Below are positions 6,597-14,551 of a stretch of DNA of 20,610 nt, piece by piece. The number at the start of each line of letters is the position of its first letter. Positions within the stretch are counted from its first letter, which is position 1. The position numbers were made by a program, and so were the translations under genes. The notes beneath the pieces were generated by a model. The model did no database searches. It was not told the DNA's origin and saw only the letters and a list, made by a program, of their open reading frames with translations. This stretch comes from a virus, in the IMG/VR virus record IMGVR_UViG_3300042401_000297, positions 1-20,610 of that record; one strand, written 5' to 3'.

Positions 6597-6677
6597 ATGG
6601 GATATATCATAGGCTATATCGTGTTAGCGGTCATTATATTGTATGTTGTATACGATGGTCTGAAAGGTGACAAGTGA
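6597..6677 (+). CDS. 26-residue predicted membrane micro-protein
   Basis: Read by hand from ATG 6597 to TGA 6675-6677. The peptide has one hydrophobic segment, about residues 3-19 (YIIGYIVLAVIILYVVY), followed by DGLKGDK, so a single membrane span with a short charged tail is likely. A partial Shine-Dalgarno AAGGTG lies seven bases upstream. Its last codons contain the GTG start of the next gene in a GTGA overlap. Possible roles include membrane anchoring, superinfection exclusion or lysis support, but none is shown. Chance cannot be excluded for so short a frame. Confidence 0.5.
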   Translation: MGYIIGYIVLAVIILYVVYDGLKGDK

Positions 6678-6850
6678 ATACTCTGGAACACTACATTGAA
6701 TACAAGAGACTTAACGCAACTAAAGTGATGAACGCATTGCAACTGAACGGAATCATATCGGACGAGTGTATCTTTCCAGACGAGGTAAGAGACTCTGGTC
6801 AAGCAGTCTACTGGTTGGAAGACCATATGGGAGAAATAAATAGATCATGA
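6674..6850 (+). CDS. Small hypothetical protein with GTG start
   Basis: A 58-residue protein read by hand. It begins with GTG at 6674, overlapping the TGA of the membrane micro-protein, with AAAGGTGA just upstream as a partial Shine-Dalgarno, and ends in an ATGA overlap with dCMP deaminase. The chain is soluble, mixed helix with an acidic C-terminus (GQAVYWLEDHMGEINRS). There is no earlier ATG that preserves the packing. Family not recognised. The exact overlaps on both sides are the best evidence that it is a gene and that it is translated together with the deaminase. Confidence 0.6.
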   Translation: MNTLEHYIEYKRLNATKVMNALQLNGIISDECIFPDEVRDSGQAVYWLEDHMGEINRS

Positions 6851-7236
6851 ACTGGGATGAATACGCATTGTCGATAGCAGAAGTTGTAGCCAAGAAGAGC
6901 AAAGACCCGTGGAGGCAAGTCGGTGCTGTGTTGTTGCGGCATGACAACACTGTTGCAGCCTGTGGTTACAACGGATTCCCTCCGCATATGGAGGAGGACT
7001 GGACTGACAGGGACAAGCGTAGAAATTACGTTGTCCATGCAGAGCAGAACGCATTGCGTCATGTGAAACCACTGGAGTGCTATCTGCTGGCATCAACGAC
7101 ATTGCCATGTAACAACTGCTTGAAATCGCTTGCATCGTATGGCATCAAGAGGATAGTCTATCGGGAGACGTATCCCACGGACGAATCGACCACCATGCTT
7201 GCAGCGGAATTCAATATTGCACTGATAAACGTATGA
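6847..7236 (+). CDS. Deoxycytidylate (dCMP) deaminase
   Basis: A 129-residue zinc enzyme of the cytidine/dCMP deaminase superfamily, of typical phage length. The zinc ligands and catalytic Glu are visible as HAE (64-66) in VVHAEQNAL and PCNNC (87-91). The N-terminus SKDPWRQVGAVLL (18-30), the loop YNGFPPH (41-47) and the strand GIKRIVYRE match dCMP deaminases. It converts dCMP to dUMP, feeding dTMP synthesis, and with the MazG-like enzyme would adjust the dNTP balance for phage replication. No thymidylate synthase was found in this window. GGGAG lies about 14 bases upstream of its ATGA-overlap start. Confidence 0.93.
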   Translation: MNWDEYALSIAEVVAKKSKDPWRQVGAVLLRHDNTVAACGYNGFPPHMEEDWTDRDKRRNYVVHAEQNALRHVKPLECYLLASTTLPCNNCLKSLASYGIKRIVYRETYPTDESTTMLAAEFNIALINV

Positions 7237-7454
7237 CAAAAGAAGAACTCTGGAAAGTGTACAGCAACAAGAACCCCTCGTTCAACGGACGTGGAAACGT
7301 AACCATGTCTGCGAAAGGACTGCGTAAGCTATTCGATACAACATGGGATGTTGCAATGTATGACGGGGAAGAAGAAGGGGAAGACGAACCAAGATCATAC
7401 CATAGCTCTAGTGCCAGTTTGGATTCACTGAAGAGTATCTTTGGAATGAAATGA
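7233..7454 (+). CDS. Hypothetical phage protein
   Basis: A 73-residue protein starting in an ATGA overlap with dCMP deaminase and ending in another with the next gene. The N-terminal half, MTKEELWKVYSNKNPSFNG followed by NVTMSAKGLRKLFDTTWD, has the look of a compact helical domain recurring in phage accessory regions, but I know no function. Residues 44-55 are strongly acidic, and the end is Ser-rich. No metal-binding, membrane or catalytic motif seen. It may be a small binding or inhibitory factor of the early region. Confidence 0.7.
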   Translation: MTKEELWKVYSNKNPSFNGRGNVTMSAKGLRKLFDTTWDVAMYDGEEEGEDEPRSYHSSSASLDSLKSIFGMK

Positions 7455-7696
7455 TTGAGCCAAACATAGCGCAGAAAGCGGTTAGCTTCGTGAAGAGTGC
7501 AGCGGCATTCGTCAGAGCAGGTATGCCGATACGCAACAAGGAGCAGATCGAGGAGAGGTTGATGATCTGCAACCAGTGTGTTCACTACGATCCAACGGCA
7601 TTCAGTGGCGCGGGAAAGTGCGGTGTTTGCGGATGCAACATGGAGATCAAATTGGTTATGGACACGGAGAGGTGTCCATTAGATCATTGGACATGA
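7451..7696 (+). CDS. Cys-rich zinc-finger-like protein
   Basis: An 81-residue protein. An N-terminal helix (AQKAVSFVKSAAAFVRAG) is followed by RLMICNQCVHYD (37-48), GKCGVCGCNMEIKLVM (55-70) and ERCPLDHW (73-80). The six Cys (C-x2-C, then C-x2-C-x-C, then a final C) could bind one or two zinc ions. The same R-x-x-IC-x2-C plus C-x-C pattern recurs at the C-terminus of the protein at 10437, on the other side of the terminase large subunit. Such Cys clusters occur in phage proteins of unknown function. Both ends are in ATGA overlaps. Confidence 0.72.
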   Translation: MIEPNIAQKAVSFVKSAAAFVRAGMPIRNKEQIEERLMICNQCVHYDPTAFSGAGKCGVCGCNMEIKLVMDTERCPLDHWT

Positions 7697-7878
7697 CAAG
7701 AGAAGAAGCCCAGCGGAAATCAAACGATGACTATATGCACGGACGCATCACAAAAGAGGAGTGGGATTTCCAGTTTGAAGAACTAGGAAACGTGAGAGTT
7801 TGGAGTAAGGATGGTAAAATTCACCAACTAAAGGAGGAACATGAAAGACTCAGACCAGATAACGGAACTGCAAAATAA
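7693..7878 (+). CDS. Small hypothetical protein
   Basis: A 61-residue, highly charged protein. I chose the ATG at 7693, in the ATGA overlap with the zinc-finger-like gene; an in-frame ATG further upstream would lie wholly over that gene. It contains a helical segment, MTREEAQRKSNDDYMHGRIT followed by KEEWDFQFEELGN, resembling short phage linker helices, and a polar C-terminus. Its 3' end overlaps the next gene by 38 bases, and its Lys-Glu-Glu codons contain the AAAGGAGG that serves the next start. Function unknown. Confidence 0.6.
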   Translation: MTREEAQRKSNDDYMHGRITKEEWDFQFEELGNVRVWSKDGKIHQLKEEHERLRPDNGTAK

Positions 7879-8023
7879 AATTGATAAATTAATCGATACC
7901 TACATTGCCGAGTTTGACTTGCCACTAGCAAGCATGATTGGAATCTTGCAGGTCAAGATCCATGAACTCATTGAGAATTCGATGTGCGACGAGGAAGACG
8001 AGGATGACGAGGAGGAGGAATGA
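7841..8023 (+). CDS. Small protein with extreme acidic tail
   Basis: A 60-residue protein. Residues 5-48 form an amphipathic helix pair with Leu/Ile at regular spacing; the last 13 residues are nearly all Asp and Glu after CDEE. The start has AAAGGAGGAAC immediately upstream, a strong Shine-Dalgarno with short spacing. It overlaps the preceding gene by 38 bases and the next by ATGA, and its acidic GAG/GAA codons provide the GAGGAGGA before the next start. Acidic tails may mimic DNA or bind basic proteins, but no function is shown. Confidence 0.65.
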   Translation: MKDSDQITELQNKIDKLIDTYIAEFDLPLASMIGILQVKIHELIENSMCDEEDEDDEEEE

Positions 8024-8259
8024 AATACAATAGAATTGAGCAACTTGGGATCGTGATAACGGAAAACCCAATTGAGCATATTGAGTTTGATGTGCTAGAT
8101 AAGACATTGAAAAACAGCGGAATAGACAGAGACAAGTTCAGCGAGTACTTTGGAATGCAAACCTGCCATGAAGGAGGATTGTACCCGTGGGATGTTGAGC
8201 CAGTCTTGGAGAGAATTATGAGCGGAAAACTAACAGGAACACAACTATACTGGGACTAA
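8020..8259 (+). CDS. Hypothetical protein
   Basis: A 79-residue protein beginning in an ATGA overlap and directly behind GAGGAGGAGGA, which is very close to the ATG. It appears to be a small mixed alpha/beta domain: residues 1-30 contain two strands, residues 31-50 a helix (DKTLKNSGIDRDKFSEYFG), and the end has a WDVEPVLERIMSG helix. No Cys cluster, catalytic motif or membrane segment. No family recognised. The next gene starts two bases after the stop. Confidence 0.65.
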   Translation: MKYNRIEQLGIVITENPIEHIEFDVLDKTLKNSGIDRDKFSEYFGMQTCHEGGLYPWDVEPVLERIMSGKLTGTQLYWD

Positions 8260-8260
8260 T

Positions 8261-8518
8261 ATGAAAAATAAAGTAGATACATTTATGGCTGAAGCGTTGG
8301 ACGAGATGTTCAAGCGGGTTGGATTTGAGGGATTCGACAAAGAATTCACCAACCAAGAAGAGTGGTATACAAAGCGAAGCTGGACTGAGGCAGAGTGCGA
8401 AGATTTCAAAAAATGGTTTTCGGTTAGATATGCCAAGGTATTCCGATCTAACAAAAAGATTGGTGAGAAAGAGTTTGCGTGGTTTAATCTGATGTGGGGT
8501 TGGAAGGTGAATGAATAA
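8261..8518 (+). CDS. Hypothetical protein preceding terminase
   Basis: An 85-residue soluble protein rich in Phe, Trp and Lys, mostly helical. The segment SWTEAECEDFKKWFSVRYAK (about 46-65) and a Trp-rich C-terminus (EFAWFNLMWGWKVNE) suggest a small packed domain of the type found just upstream of terminase in some phages; no name is justified. The end overlaps the terminase large subunit by eight bases, and its GGTTGGAAGGTGA codons supply a Shine-Dalgarno-like AAGGTG for that start, so the two are probably translationally coupled. Confidence 0.68.
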   Translation: MKNKVDTFMAEALDEMFKRVGFEGFDKEFTNQEEWYTKRSWTEAECEDFKKWFSVRYAKVFRSNKKIGEKEFAWFNLMWGWKVNE

Positions 8519-10373
8519 ACCTCCGTCAGTTTTACAGGCAATTAACATTGCCACCAAGGTGCGAGTTGAGGCAGAAAAGGATGATATCAATGGAATTATC
8601 TATGCCGCTCAGTATATTTTAACCAATCTTACGGACTCGCAGAAAAAAATGGTTACACTGGACGAAAAGGTGGCTAGGCAAACTGTGCTTAACTTCGTTC
8701 AACACCTGCTCAAGCACGACCAATTTGAGGCAGCGGCAACGATTCTATGGGGATCTGGAGTGTACGATTGGAGGCCACAGAGTGCAGCGGATACATGGAG
8801 GTGCTTGTTTGAGAATGACAAGTTGCTAGTTCAAGGCGCAGGAGCGATGGGTAAGACGTTCAATGCCGCTGCGTGGTTCTTGTTGGATTGGATGCGAGAT
8901 CCAGAGTACACTTGTATTAAAGTTGTTTCGTTGACCGAGGCACACGCGCAACGTAACGTATTCGCTGCAATCAAAAACTTTTACCGAACTGCACTGGTGC
9001 GTCCAGAGTACGAAGGTAGCGAAGACTTAGTGAAGTCGATTCAAGCCAATGACGATGACAAGAACGGGATCCACTTGGTTGCCGTACCGAAAGGTGATAG
9101 CGGGACTGGAACGCTCCGAGGGTTCCACCCTTCCCCAAGGCAAAAGCCAGATCCCAAGTGGGGACAGATGAGTAGGACACACGTTGTCCTAGACGAAGCT
9201 GAGGAGGTTCCCGCTGGGGTGTGGGAAGGTTTGCAAAACATCTTGTCCGCTGCGGACACAAAAGATTCCAAGGGACGCATCAAGATTTTCGGAGCGTCTA
9301 ACCCGAAAGATCGGAATAGTGAATTCGGTAAGAGGTGCGAACCTTCGCGGGGTTGGCAGAGTGTGGATTGCGAGGAGGATTTCGAGTGGGATAGCAGGGA
9401 GGGGTGGCATATCTTGAGGCTGGATGCAGCGAGGTGCGAGAATGTGTTGAAGCAGCAGATTGTGTTCCCCGGCTTCCAGTCCTACGAGGGGTACATGGCA
9501 TACGAAAGCAAAGGACGCACTGCCGAATACTACACGATGGCCCGTGGATTCTTCCCACAGGAAGGTATCTCAATGGCAATAATAACTCCAGCCATGATGG
9601 ACAACTCAATGGGTAGCTTGCGGTTTATTGGGCCTGTAGTGCCTCTAGCAGCGTTTGATTTGGCGTTGGAGGGGCGAGATCAGGTTGTCTGTTCATTCGG
9701 GCGATACGGACTCTGTGATGGGTGGACTCCACGGGACGGACAATTCCGTGAATTCAAAAAGCCAAAGACGTGTTTGCAACTGGATTCGCAAATGCAGTTT
9801 CCGAAATTGGCAACACTAGAGCAGACCGCTGAGATTATCCGCTTCGCAAAGGAGATGCGGATTGGCTCAAATTGGTTGTGTGTTGATCGAACTGGAAACG
9901 GAGCAGGAATCCACGATGCGTTGAGATCCTTGTACGGGAGTGAAGTCATGGGAGTCAATTATTCATGGGCTAGTTCCGAAACTCACATCCTTGGAGATGA
10001 TACACAACGGGCAAATGAGTTGTACTCTGGAGTGGTTACAGAACTAATTTTCGGACTTGCAAAATATCTGGAGTTTGAGTACTTAAAAATATCACCGAGC
10101 TTCCGTACCGAGGAGTTGGTTCGTCAAGCGACTTCTCGCAGGTACAAACAGCAGGGGCAGGGGTTGGTGAGAGTTGAGAGCAAAGGAGACTTCGTTAAAC
10201 GGACTAGGCAAAACTCTCCCGATGCGCTTGATTCCCTGTCCCTGCTGGTCTATTTAATGAGGCAACGGGGTGGAGTGGTTGCTACGATGACCGATCCCAA
10301 ACCAGAAAAGTTTGAATTCACTAAAAAACATACTGGAATTGAAAGCTATGAATTTGTTGATTTCAGCAATTAA
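8511..10373 (+). CDS. Terminase large subunit (ATPase-nuclease)
   Basis: A 620-residue packaging motor, the family's usual size. The ATPase shows Walker A GAGAMGKT (109-116), Walker B VVLDEAEE (225-232) with catalytic Glu, and the coupling motif GASNP (261-265). The C-terminal RNase H-like nuclease shows AFDLALEGRD (381-390), CVDRTGNG (457-464) and SPDALDS (569-575), supplying the expected acidic residues. It cuts concatemeric DNA and translocates it into the prohead through the portal. AAGGTG before the ATG suits coupling to the previous gene. The small-subunit candidate is far upstream at 2649. The N-terminal 80 residues are helical and specific to this group. Confidence 0.93.
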   Translation: MNKPPSVLQAINIATKVRVEAEKDDINGIIYAAQYILTNLTDSQKKMVTLDEKVARQTVLNFVQHLLKHDQFEAAATILWGSGVYDWRPQSAADTWRCLFENDKLLVQGAGAMGKTFNAAAWFLLDWMRDPEYTCIKVVSLTEAHAQRNVFAAIKNFYRTALVRPEYEGSEDLVKSIQANDDDKNGIHLVAVPKGDSGTGTLRGFHPSPRQKPDPKWGQMSRTHVVLDEAEEVPAGVWEGLQNILSAADTKDSKGRIKIFGASNPKDRNSEFGKRCEPSRGWQSVDCEEDFEWDSREGWHILRLDAARCENVLKQQIVFPGFQSYEGYMAYESKGRTAEYYTMARGFFPQEGISMAIITPAMMDNSMGSLRFIGPVVPLAAFDLALEGRDQVVCSFGRYGLCDGWTPRDGQFREFKKPKTCLQLDSQMQFPKLATLEQTAEIIRFAKEMRIGSNWLCVDRTGNGAGIHDALRSLYGSEVMGVNYSWASSETHILGDDTQRANELYSGVVTELIFGLAKYLEFEYLKISPSFRTEELVRQATSRRYKQQGQGLVRVESKGDFVKRTRQNSPDALDSLSLLVYLMRQRGGVVATMTDPKPEKFEFTKKHTGIESYEFVDFSN

Positions 10374-10385
10374 TTTGATAAATAA

Positions 10386-10410
10386 GTAAGAATTTGCTTG
10401 CAAACCTTAC
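10386..10410 (+). other. Imperfect stem-loop after terminase gene
   Basis: GTAAG (10386-10390) can pair with CTTAC (10406-10410), with an inner TTTG/CAAA stem around CTTG. It lies in the 63-base gap before the next start. The stem is weak and has no T-tract, so it is a structure of uncertain meaning. Confidence 0.25.
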
Positions 10411-10436
10411 AAAACTGACGTAAAACTCAAAAATTC

Positions 10437-11018
10437 ATGGCAAAACCGATAATTGGAATGATCCCACCGGGGGGTTGGCATTACTACGATGGTGATGCAA
10501 AGCTCACTGGTCATAGCTATGACAATCTTTTGGAGGTTGTCACGAATTTCCGTGCCGAAAACCATTTGCCAGTTGGTGACGTTGAAGGTGATGTCAATTC
10601 GTACATCTGTAGCAAGAACCCTAATTTTTGTCATGGAGTAGATATGGTTGTTGTAACATCCGTGAATACTCCTAGTCAAAAGACAGAGTTGCTCAATGAC
10701 ATTACGATCTGGGCTAAAAATGTCATCAATTCTACAAAAGAGATAGCACTTGTATCCAGTGAACTGGCAGAGCAACGCGCAAAAATCTGTCTTGCTTGCA
10801 AACAAAACGTCCAGTGGAAAAGCGGTTGCGGTGCTTGCGTTAAGGCAACGGATAGGTTAAGTGCAAGCATTAGACAAGCTAAAGAAACCAAGACATCCAA
10901 GTCACTAGGTGGTTGTTTGTTGCTACGTCACGATAATAAATCCGCAGTTTTCATGTCCAGAGACAGCATTTCCCCGTCAGACAATTTGCCAGTAGATTGC
11001 TGGCTAAACCTCAAATAA
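10437..11018 (+). CDS. Cys-rich phage protein between terminase and portal
   Basis: A 193-residue protein. The N-terminus, IPPGGWHYYDGDAKLTGHSY, starts a compact domain to about residue 65 with two Cys; a helical linker leads to a C-terminal metal-binding-like region: AKICLACKQN, SGCGACVKA (about 121-140), then GGCLLLRHDN and a final Cys in LPVDCWLN. The IC-x2-C and C-x2-C spacing suggests a zinc knuckle. The position between terminase and portal, conserved in type, hints at a packaging or head-completion role, but this is only context. Its stop is one base before the portal ATG; no Shine-Dalgarno, A/T-rich leader. Confidence 0.7.
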   Translation: MAKPIIGMIPPGGWHYYDGDAKLTGHSYDNLLEVVTNFRAENHLPVGDVEGDVNSYICSKNPNFCHGVDMVVVTSVNTPSQKTELLNDITIWAKNVINSTKEIALVSSELAEQRAKICLACKQNVQWKSGCGACVKATDRLSASIRQAKETKTSKSLGGCLLLRHDNKSAVFMSRDSISPSDNLPVDCWLNLK

Positions 11019-11019
11019 T

Positions 11020-13431
11020 ATGGCAGATACCACCAAACCAATCCCAGCAGAAGTCACAAACGTCTACGCATCGAAAGCTGCGCGGATTATGAAACCATCG
11101 GACAAGCAACGTGTTTCCGAACTGGAGATTGTTGACGATAACGCCACTGGTGACGTTGTAAATCCTGACACATTGCAGGTTAAGCGGACGTTTAAAGACT
11201 GCCAGCAAGCGCATTCTGCATATCGCAGGTTAAAGCAACAGAATGTTGAGAGAAACCGCAAGAACCAATTGATTCAGAAGAAGCTAAACAATGAACCTCC
11301 TTACAGTGCAAAAAAATTGGAAAGCATGGGTCAGAATTGGCGCAGTAATCGCCCAACTGGGTTTTTGTCTACGATGGTTAGCCGATTGCAACCACCATTT
11401 AAACAAGTAATTGAGCAGTCACCTACGCTTACCTATTCCAAGTTCCCGCTGGAGGGAGTCAGCGAAGAACACAAGACTAAAGTGTTCCGCGAAGAGATTA
11501 CAAAATGCATCCGAGGCTGGAAGGGTCACGATGATCTAGTGGCTCAGGTCACTCACGAAAATACAACATTTGGTTTTTGTGCGGTATGCTGGGATGACGT
11601 TCGTGACTGGAAACCAGAGTTTCTACGCCAAGATTATACGTTCTTTTCAATTGAGACTCCACAAGAAGCGGATTCAACACCGATTTGGGCAAGGAAGCGT
11701 CGATACCAGATTGCTGAATTGCTACCAGTGCTGGAGCAACCAAGACTTTCCGCGCTTGCAGGTTGGCATATTAACAACTTGGTAAAAGCAATCAACAACG
11801 CAACACCAGCGGGACGTACATTGGATTCTGACGATGACGCTCGACGCTATGAGGACTGGACTAGAGAAGGATCCTATGGTGCAAGCTACGAAAACGATGC
11901 AAAATACGTCGAACTAGGTGAATTGCTCATCAAAGAACCCACTGGCAAGATTTCGCGCTATCTTTTCGATGACAAAAGCGGAGATGAGATTTGCACTCAA
12001 TTGGATAGGTACAACAGAATGTCGGATACAATCGCGCTATTCTCTATCGAGATTGGCAGTGGTGCATTGATGAGTTCCCGTGGTGCAGGACGTGATCTAT
12101 ATAACACTCACATTGCTATCGACAAAGCTCGAAATCTCATTGTCGATAACTCATATTTGCGCGGGATGCTATTACTTAAGAAAGGCCCAACCGCTAAAAC
12201 AGGCATTCCTCCGCTTCAAGTAATGCATCCCGTTGCCTATGTCGCAGAGGGATATGACGTAGTGCAGTCTGCAATCCCCGCTGACGTTGAAGATTTCATT
12301 AAACTCGATCAATTCATGTCTGGATTGGCTGAGATTCAGATGGGAACCTTCCTTCCATCCTCTGTGATGAACATCACTGGTGGAGACAAAACCGCTAGTG
12401 AAGTAAATCGCATTGCTGCCGTTGAGAACCAGATTCGCGAAGGCATCCTGATGCGTTGGGTAAAGCAATATTCCAAAGCAGTTGAGCGTATGCAACGTGG
12501 AATCTGTCACCCAGAACACGTTAAAGCCGCAAGTGAGCTAAAAACACAGATTGATTTTGCTCGTTTACAGAATCAAAACGCAATGTGGGCCAAAAAAGAG
12601 GTTGTTGAGGCATTTGAACAGGCACAATCCGAGATCCCATCGTTCTTAGTGCCATTTGAGATCCCACGGCATCTCGATGAAGAGGCCGTTTCGTGCGTTT
12701 TGTCCATGTTGGAGCGTAATTTGCCTCCTAGCGACATTTTGTTGATGGCATTCTCTCCAGCAGAGGAACTTCTGCCACAAACCGAAGGTCAAGACGCTGC
12801 AATCCTTGATCTTCTGATCCAGAGGTACACTGGTAACCCACAAATCAACCAAGATGAGCTAATGAAGCTCGATTGGAGTCGAAAAGTGGGTGAATCCATT
12901 GCCAACCAAGTTATCCTTCCAAAAGATCAGGTCGAAGCAGTGGCAATCGAGGCAACGAGGCAGCAGATTATCGAACTTCAGAGCATCATCTCAGGCGAGG
13001 ACATTCCAGTGTCTCCAAGAGACAATGATATCATGCATATCCAGACGATCATGGAGAAGCTATTCCCGTTGATTTCTTCTGCTCCAGCAGGGTCTATGCC
13101 TCCAGAGATGGTAAAACCCCTACAATCGGCAGTACAGCACTTTATCGCACACGTCCAAAACGCTGAAGCGAAGGGTGCTGATAAAAAACAGATTGCCGAA
13201 TACAAAAAGGCAGTCTCTGAAGCGATTAATTACCTGACAGCAGGACAAGCACCAATTTCAGAGGGAGATTTATTTCCAGCAGCAACAGGTGGTGGAGGTG
13301 GTGGAGGTGGACGTAGACCATCGACTGCACAGGCTACCGCAATGGGAGAAGCTGTTGGAACACAAAACCCATCACAAAATAACGCAGTCAACCAAGTTGC
13401 TGCACCACCAAAACCAGTAACCGCAGGATAA
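11020..13431 (+). CDS. Portal protein, large podovirus-like type
   Basis: An 803-residue protein placed where a portal should be, after terminase. It shows portal-like features: an N-terminal segment rich in RLKQQN helices, a central alpha/beta region (FGFCAVCWDDVRDW; IEIGSGALMSSRG), the KTASEVNRIAAVENQ helix (about 461-475) that resembles the T-x-x-E-V motif of portal wing/stem regions, and long helical C-terminal barrel-like parts. Portals form the dodecameric DNA channel at one vertex and dock the terminase. Residues 757-764 are eight Gly in a row (13288-13311), then a Pro/Ala/Gln-rich tail. Most known portals are 400-750 residues, so this is at the large end. Assignment is by features and context. 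Confidence 0.78.
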   Translation: MADTTKPIPAEVTNVYASKAARIMKPSDKQRVSELEIVDDNATGDVVNPDTLQVKRTFKDCQQAHSAYRRLKQQNVERNRKNQLIQKKLNNEPPYSAKKLESMGQNWRSNRPTGFLSTMVSRLQPPFKQVIEQSPTLTYSKFPLEGVSEEHKTKVFREEITKCIRGWKGHDDLVAQVTHENTTFGFCAVCWDDVRDWKPEFLRQDYTFFSIETPQEADSTPIWARKRRYQIAELLPVLEQPRLSALAGWHINNLVKAINNATPAGRTLDSDDDARRYEDWTREGSYGASYENDAKYVELGELLIKEPTGKISRYLFDDKSGDEICTQLDRYNRMSDTIALFSIEIGSGALMSSRGAGRDLYNTHIAIDKARNLIVDNSYLRGMLLLKKGPTAKTGIPPLQVMHPVAYVAEGYDVVQSAIPADVEDFIKLDQFMSGLAEIQMGTFLPSSVMNITGGDKTASEVNRIAAVENQIREGILMRWVKQYSKAVERMQRGICHPEHVKAASELKTQIDFARLQNQNAMWAKKEVVEAFEQAQSEIPSFLVPFEIPRHLDEEAVSCVLSMLERNLPPSDILLMAFSPAEELLPQTEGQDAAILDLLIQRYTGNPQINQDELMKLDWSRKVGESIANQVILPKDQVEAVAIEATRQQIIELQSIISGEDIPVSPRDNDIMHIQTIMEKLFPLISSAPAGSMPPEMVKPLQSAVQHFIAHVQNAEAKGADKKQIAEYKKAVSEAINYLTAGQAPISEGDLFPAATGGGGGGGGRRPSTAQATAMGEAVGTQNPSQNNAVNQVAAPPKPVTAG
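13288..13311 (+). repeat. Gly-tract microsatellite in portal gene
   Basis: Eight consecutive glycine codons, alternating GGT and GGA as GGT-GGT-GGA units, form a 24-base simple repeat in the predicted disordered C-terminus of the portal-like protein. Such runs can change length by slippage. Confidence 0.85.
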
Positions 13432-13438
13432 TAATATT

Positions 13439-13900
13439 ATGCCAGATCGAGCCAAAATAATCAGCAAACTTTCAGACAATAAATCAGCATTTCCAAAAGG
13501 AGGTGCTTTGGGTGCTATTAGCGAAAAAGAAGCTAAAGCATTGGGAGAAATGAGGAAAATGACAAAGGGGGTGGCTGAAGAGATTTCAGAACCATCTAGA
13601 TATGGAATCAAACGAGCGGGAAAATCAATGAGTTCTGGTTCTATTTCTCCTAAATTATTAAAATCTGAACCTCTTCCAACTGCAAAAGATAAGGAAGAAG
13701 AAGTTGAAGACCTACTTACCGAGTCCGAAAAAGAAATGGAAAAGCAAGCGGAATATGCATCAAAAGAAAAAGCAAATTATGATCGCATTAAAAAACAAGG
13801 TATGAGTGACCAAGGCATCGTATCTCCAGAGCAATTGGTCGAAGCTGGCAAAAAGGCTTACCGCAAGGTTAAATCCAAAGTTAAATCGATGATGGAATAA
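13439..13900 (+). CDS. Hypothetical Lys/Glu-rich head-region protein
   Basis: A 153-residue, strongly charged protein, eight bases after the portal stop. It is rich in Lys, Glu and Ser: residues 26-55 include KEAKALGEMRKM; 80-115 form a long charged helix (KDKEEEVEDLLTESEKEMEK), and the end is basic (KKAYRKVKSKVKSMME). No enzymatic motif. Its composition suits a small structural, internal or assembly protein, consistent with its place between portal and scaffold candidate. No homologous family recognised. The start has only GGATAATAATATT before it, without a standard Shine-Dalgarno. Confidence 0.65.
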   Translation: MPDRAKIISKLSDNKSAFPKGGALGAISEKEAKALGEMRKMTKGVAEEISEPSRYGIKRAGKSMSSGSISPKLLKSEPLPTAKDKEEEVEDLLTESEKEMEKQAEYASKEKANYDRIKKQGMSDQGIVSPEQLVEAGKKAYRKVKSKVKSMME

Positions 13901-13903
13901 AAT

Positions 13904-14272
13904 ATGGGTGGAGCATATAGCGCATCAAGCGGATTAGCAGTGTCTCAAAAGACAGATGCTTGGAAACCTAATCCAAAAGACACAAGGTCAGATGGATCCA
14001 TTAAAGGACAAGGTTGGTTGGGGCCATTAAAACGTCTCGACAACCCCAATGATGTTTCAAGCGAAATATCGATTGGAACCAATTGGGGAACTGGTGAAAA
14101 AGAGATTCCAAGTCTTGTTCCGGGGCTAACTCAAGCAGAGCAAAATTATTTGCTTTCAACTCCATCTAGCGATATATTTAAAACAAATCCAAATTTATAT
14201 AATAGCATTCAAAACAAAGCAATTGAGTTTGCAAAACAAAGAGAAAAGCAAGGGTTGCCTTTCTTTAAATAA
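13904..14272 (+). CDS. Probable phage structural protein with GWLGxLKR motif
   Basis: A 122-residue protein. Residues 29-75 (DGSIKGQGWLGPLKRLDNP, SSEISIGTNWGTGEKEIPSLVPGL) form a recognisable block that I recall as recurring in phage virion proteins and in the ends of larger tail or internal proteins; it is followed by a helical QAEQNYLL... and KAIEFAKQREKQG end. Function is not established. It starts three bases after the previous stop and is followed six bases later by the next gene, so it is part of the head-gene run. No Shine-Dalgarno. Confidence 0.6.
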   Translation: MGGAYSASSGLAVSQKTDAWKPNPKDTRSDGSIKGQGWLGPLKRLDNPNDVSSEISIGTNWGTGEKEIPSLVPGLTQAEQNYLLSTPSSDIFKTNPNLYNSIQNKAIEFAKQREKQGLPFFK

Positions 14273-14278
14273 ATAAAT

Positions 14279-14518
14279 ATGAAATGGGAAGAATCTGACG
14301 CATCACGTCTGCGGGACTACGACAAAAAAACAGGAACTCAATTGCGTTTATATTTACGCAGTCGAATTCCCTTCATAACGGAAGTTTCCGTCGAAGGCGT
14401 TGCAATGCAAGCCATGTTGAAACAAGGTTTTGAGATGGCATTGCGAGAAATCGATGACTGCGTAAATTCTTCACAGGATAGCACCGATCCAAGCGCAGGA
14501 AACTACACGTCGATGTGA
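14279..14518 (+). CDS. Small hypothetical protein in head-gene block
   Basis: A 79-residue soluble protein with two predicted helices and a central strand: RLRDYDKKTGTQLRLYLRSR (10-29), then a hydrophobic segment VEGVAMQAMLKQGFEMALRE (38-57), and a Ser/Asp-rich tail. No known motif. The leader TTTAAATAAATAAAT is entirely A/T and provides no Shine-Dalgarno. It lies between two small structural-type genes upstream of the scaffold candidate and is probably co-transcribed with them; a minor virion or chaperone role is only a guess from position. Confidence 0.6.
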   Translation: MKWEESDASRLRDYDKKTGTQLRLYLRSRIPFITEVSVEGVAMQAMLKQGFEMALREIDDCVNSSQDSTDPSAGNYTSM

Positions 14519-14551
14519 CGGAAAAAGTACCTAGTATTTACGTCAAATTAT

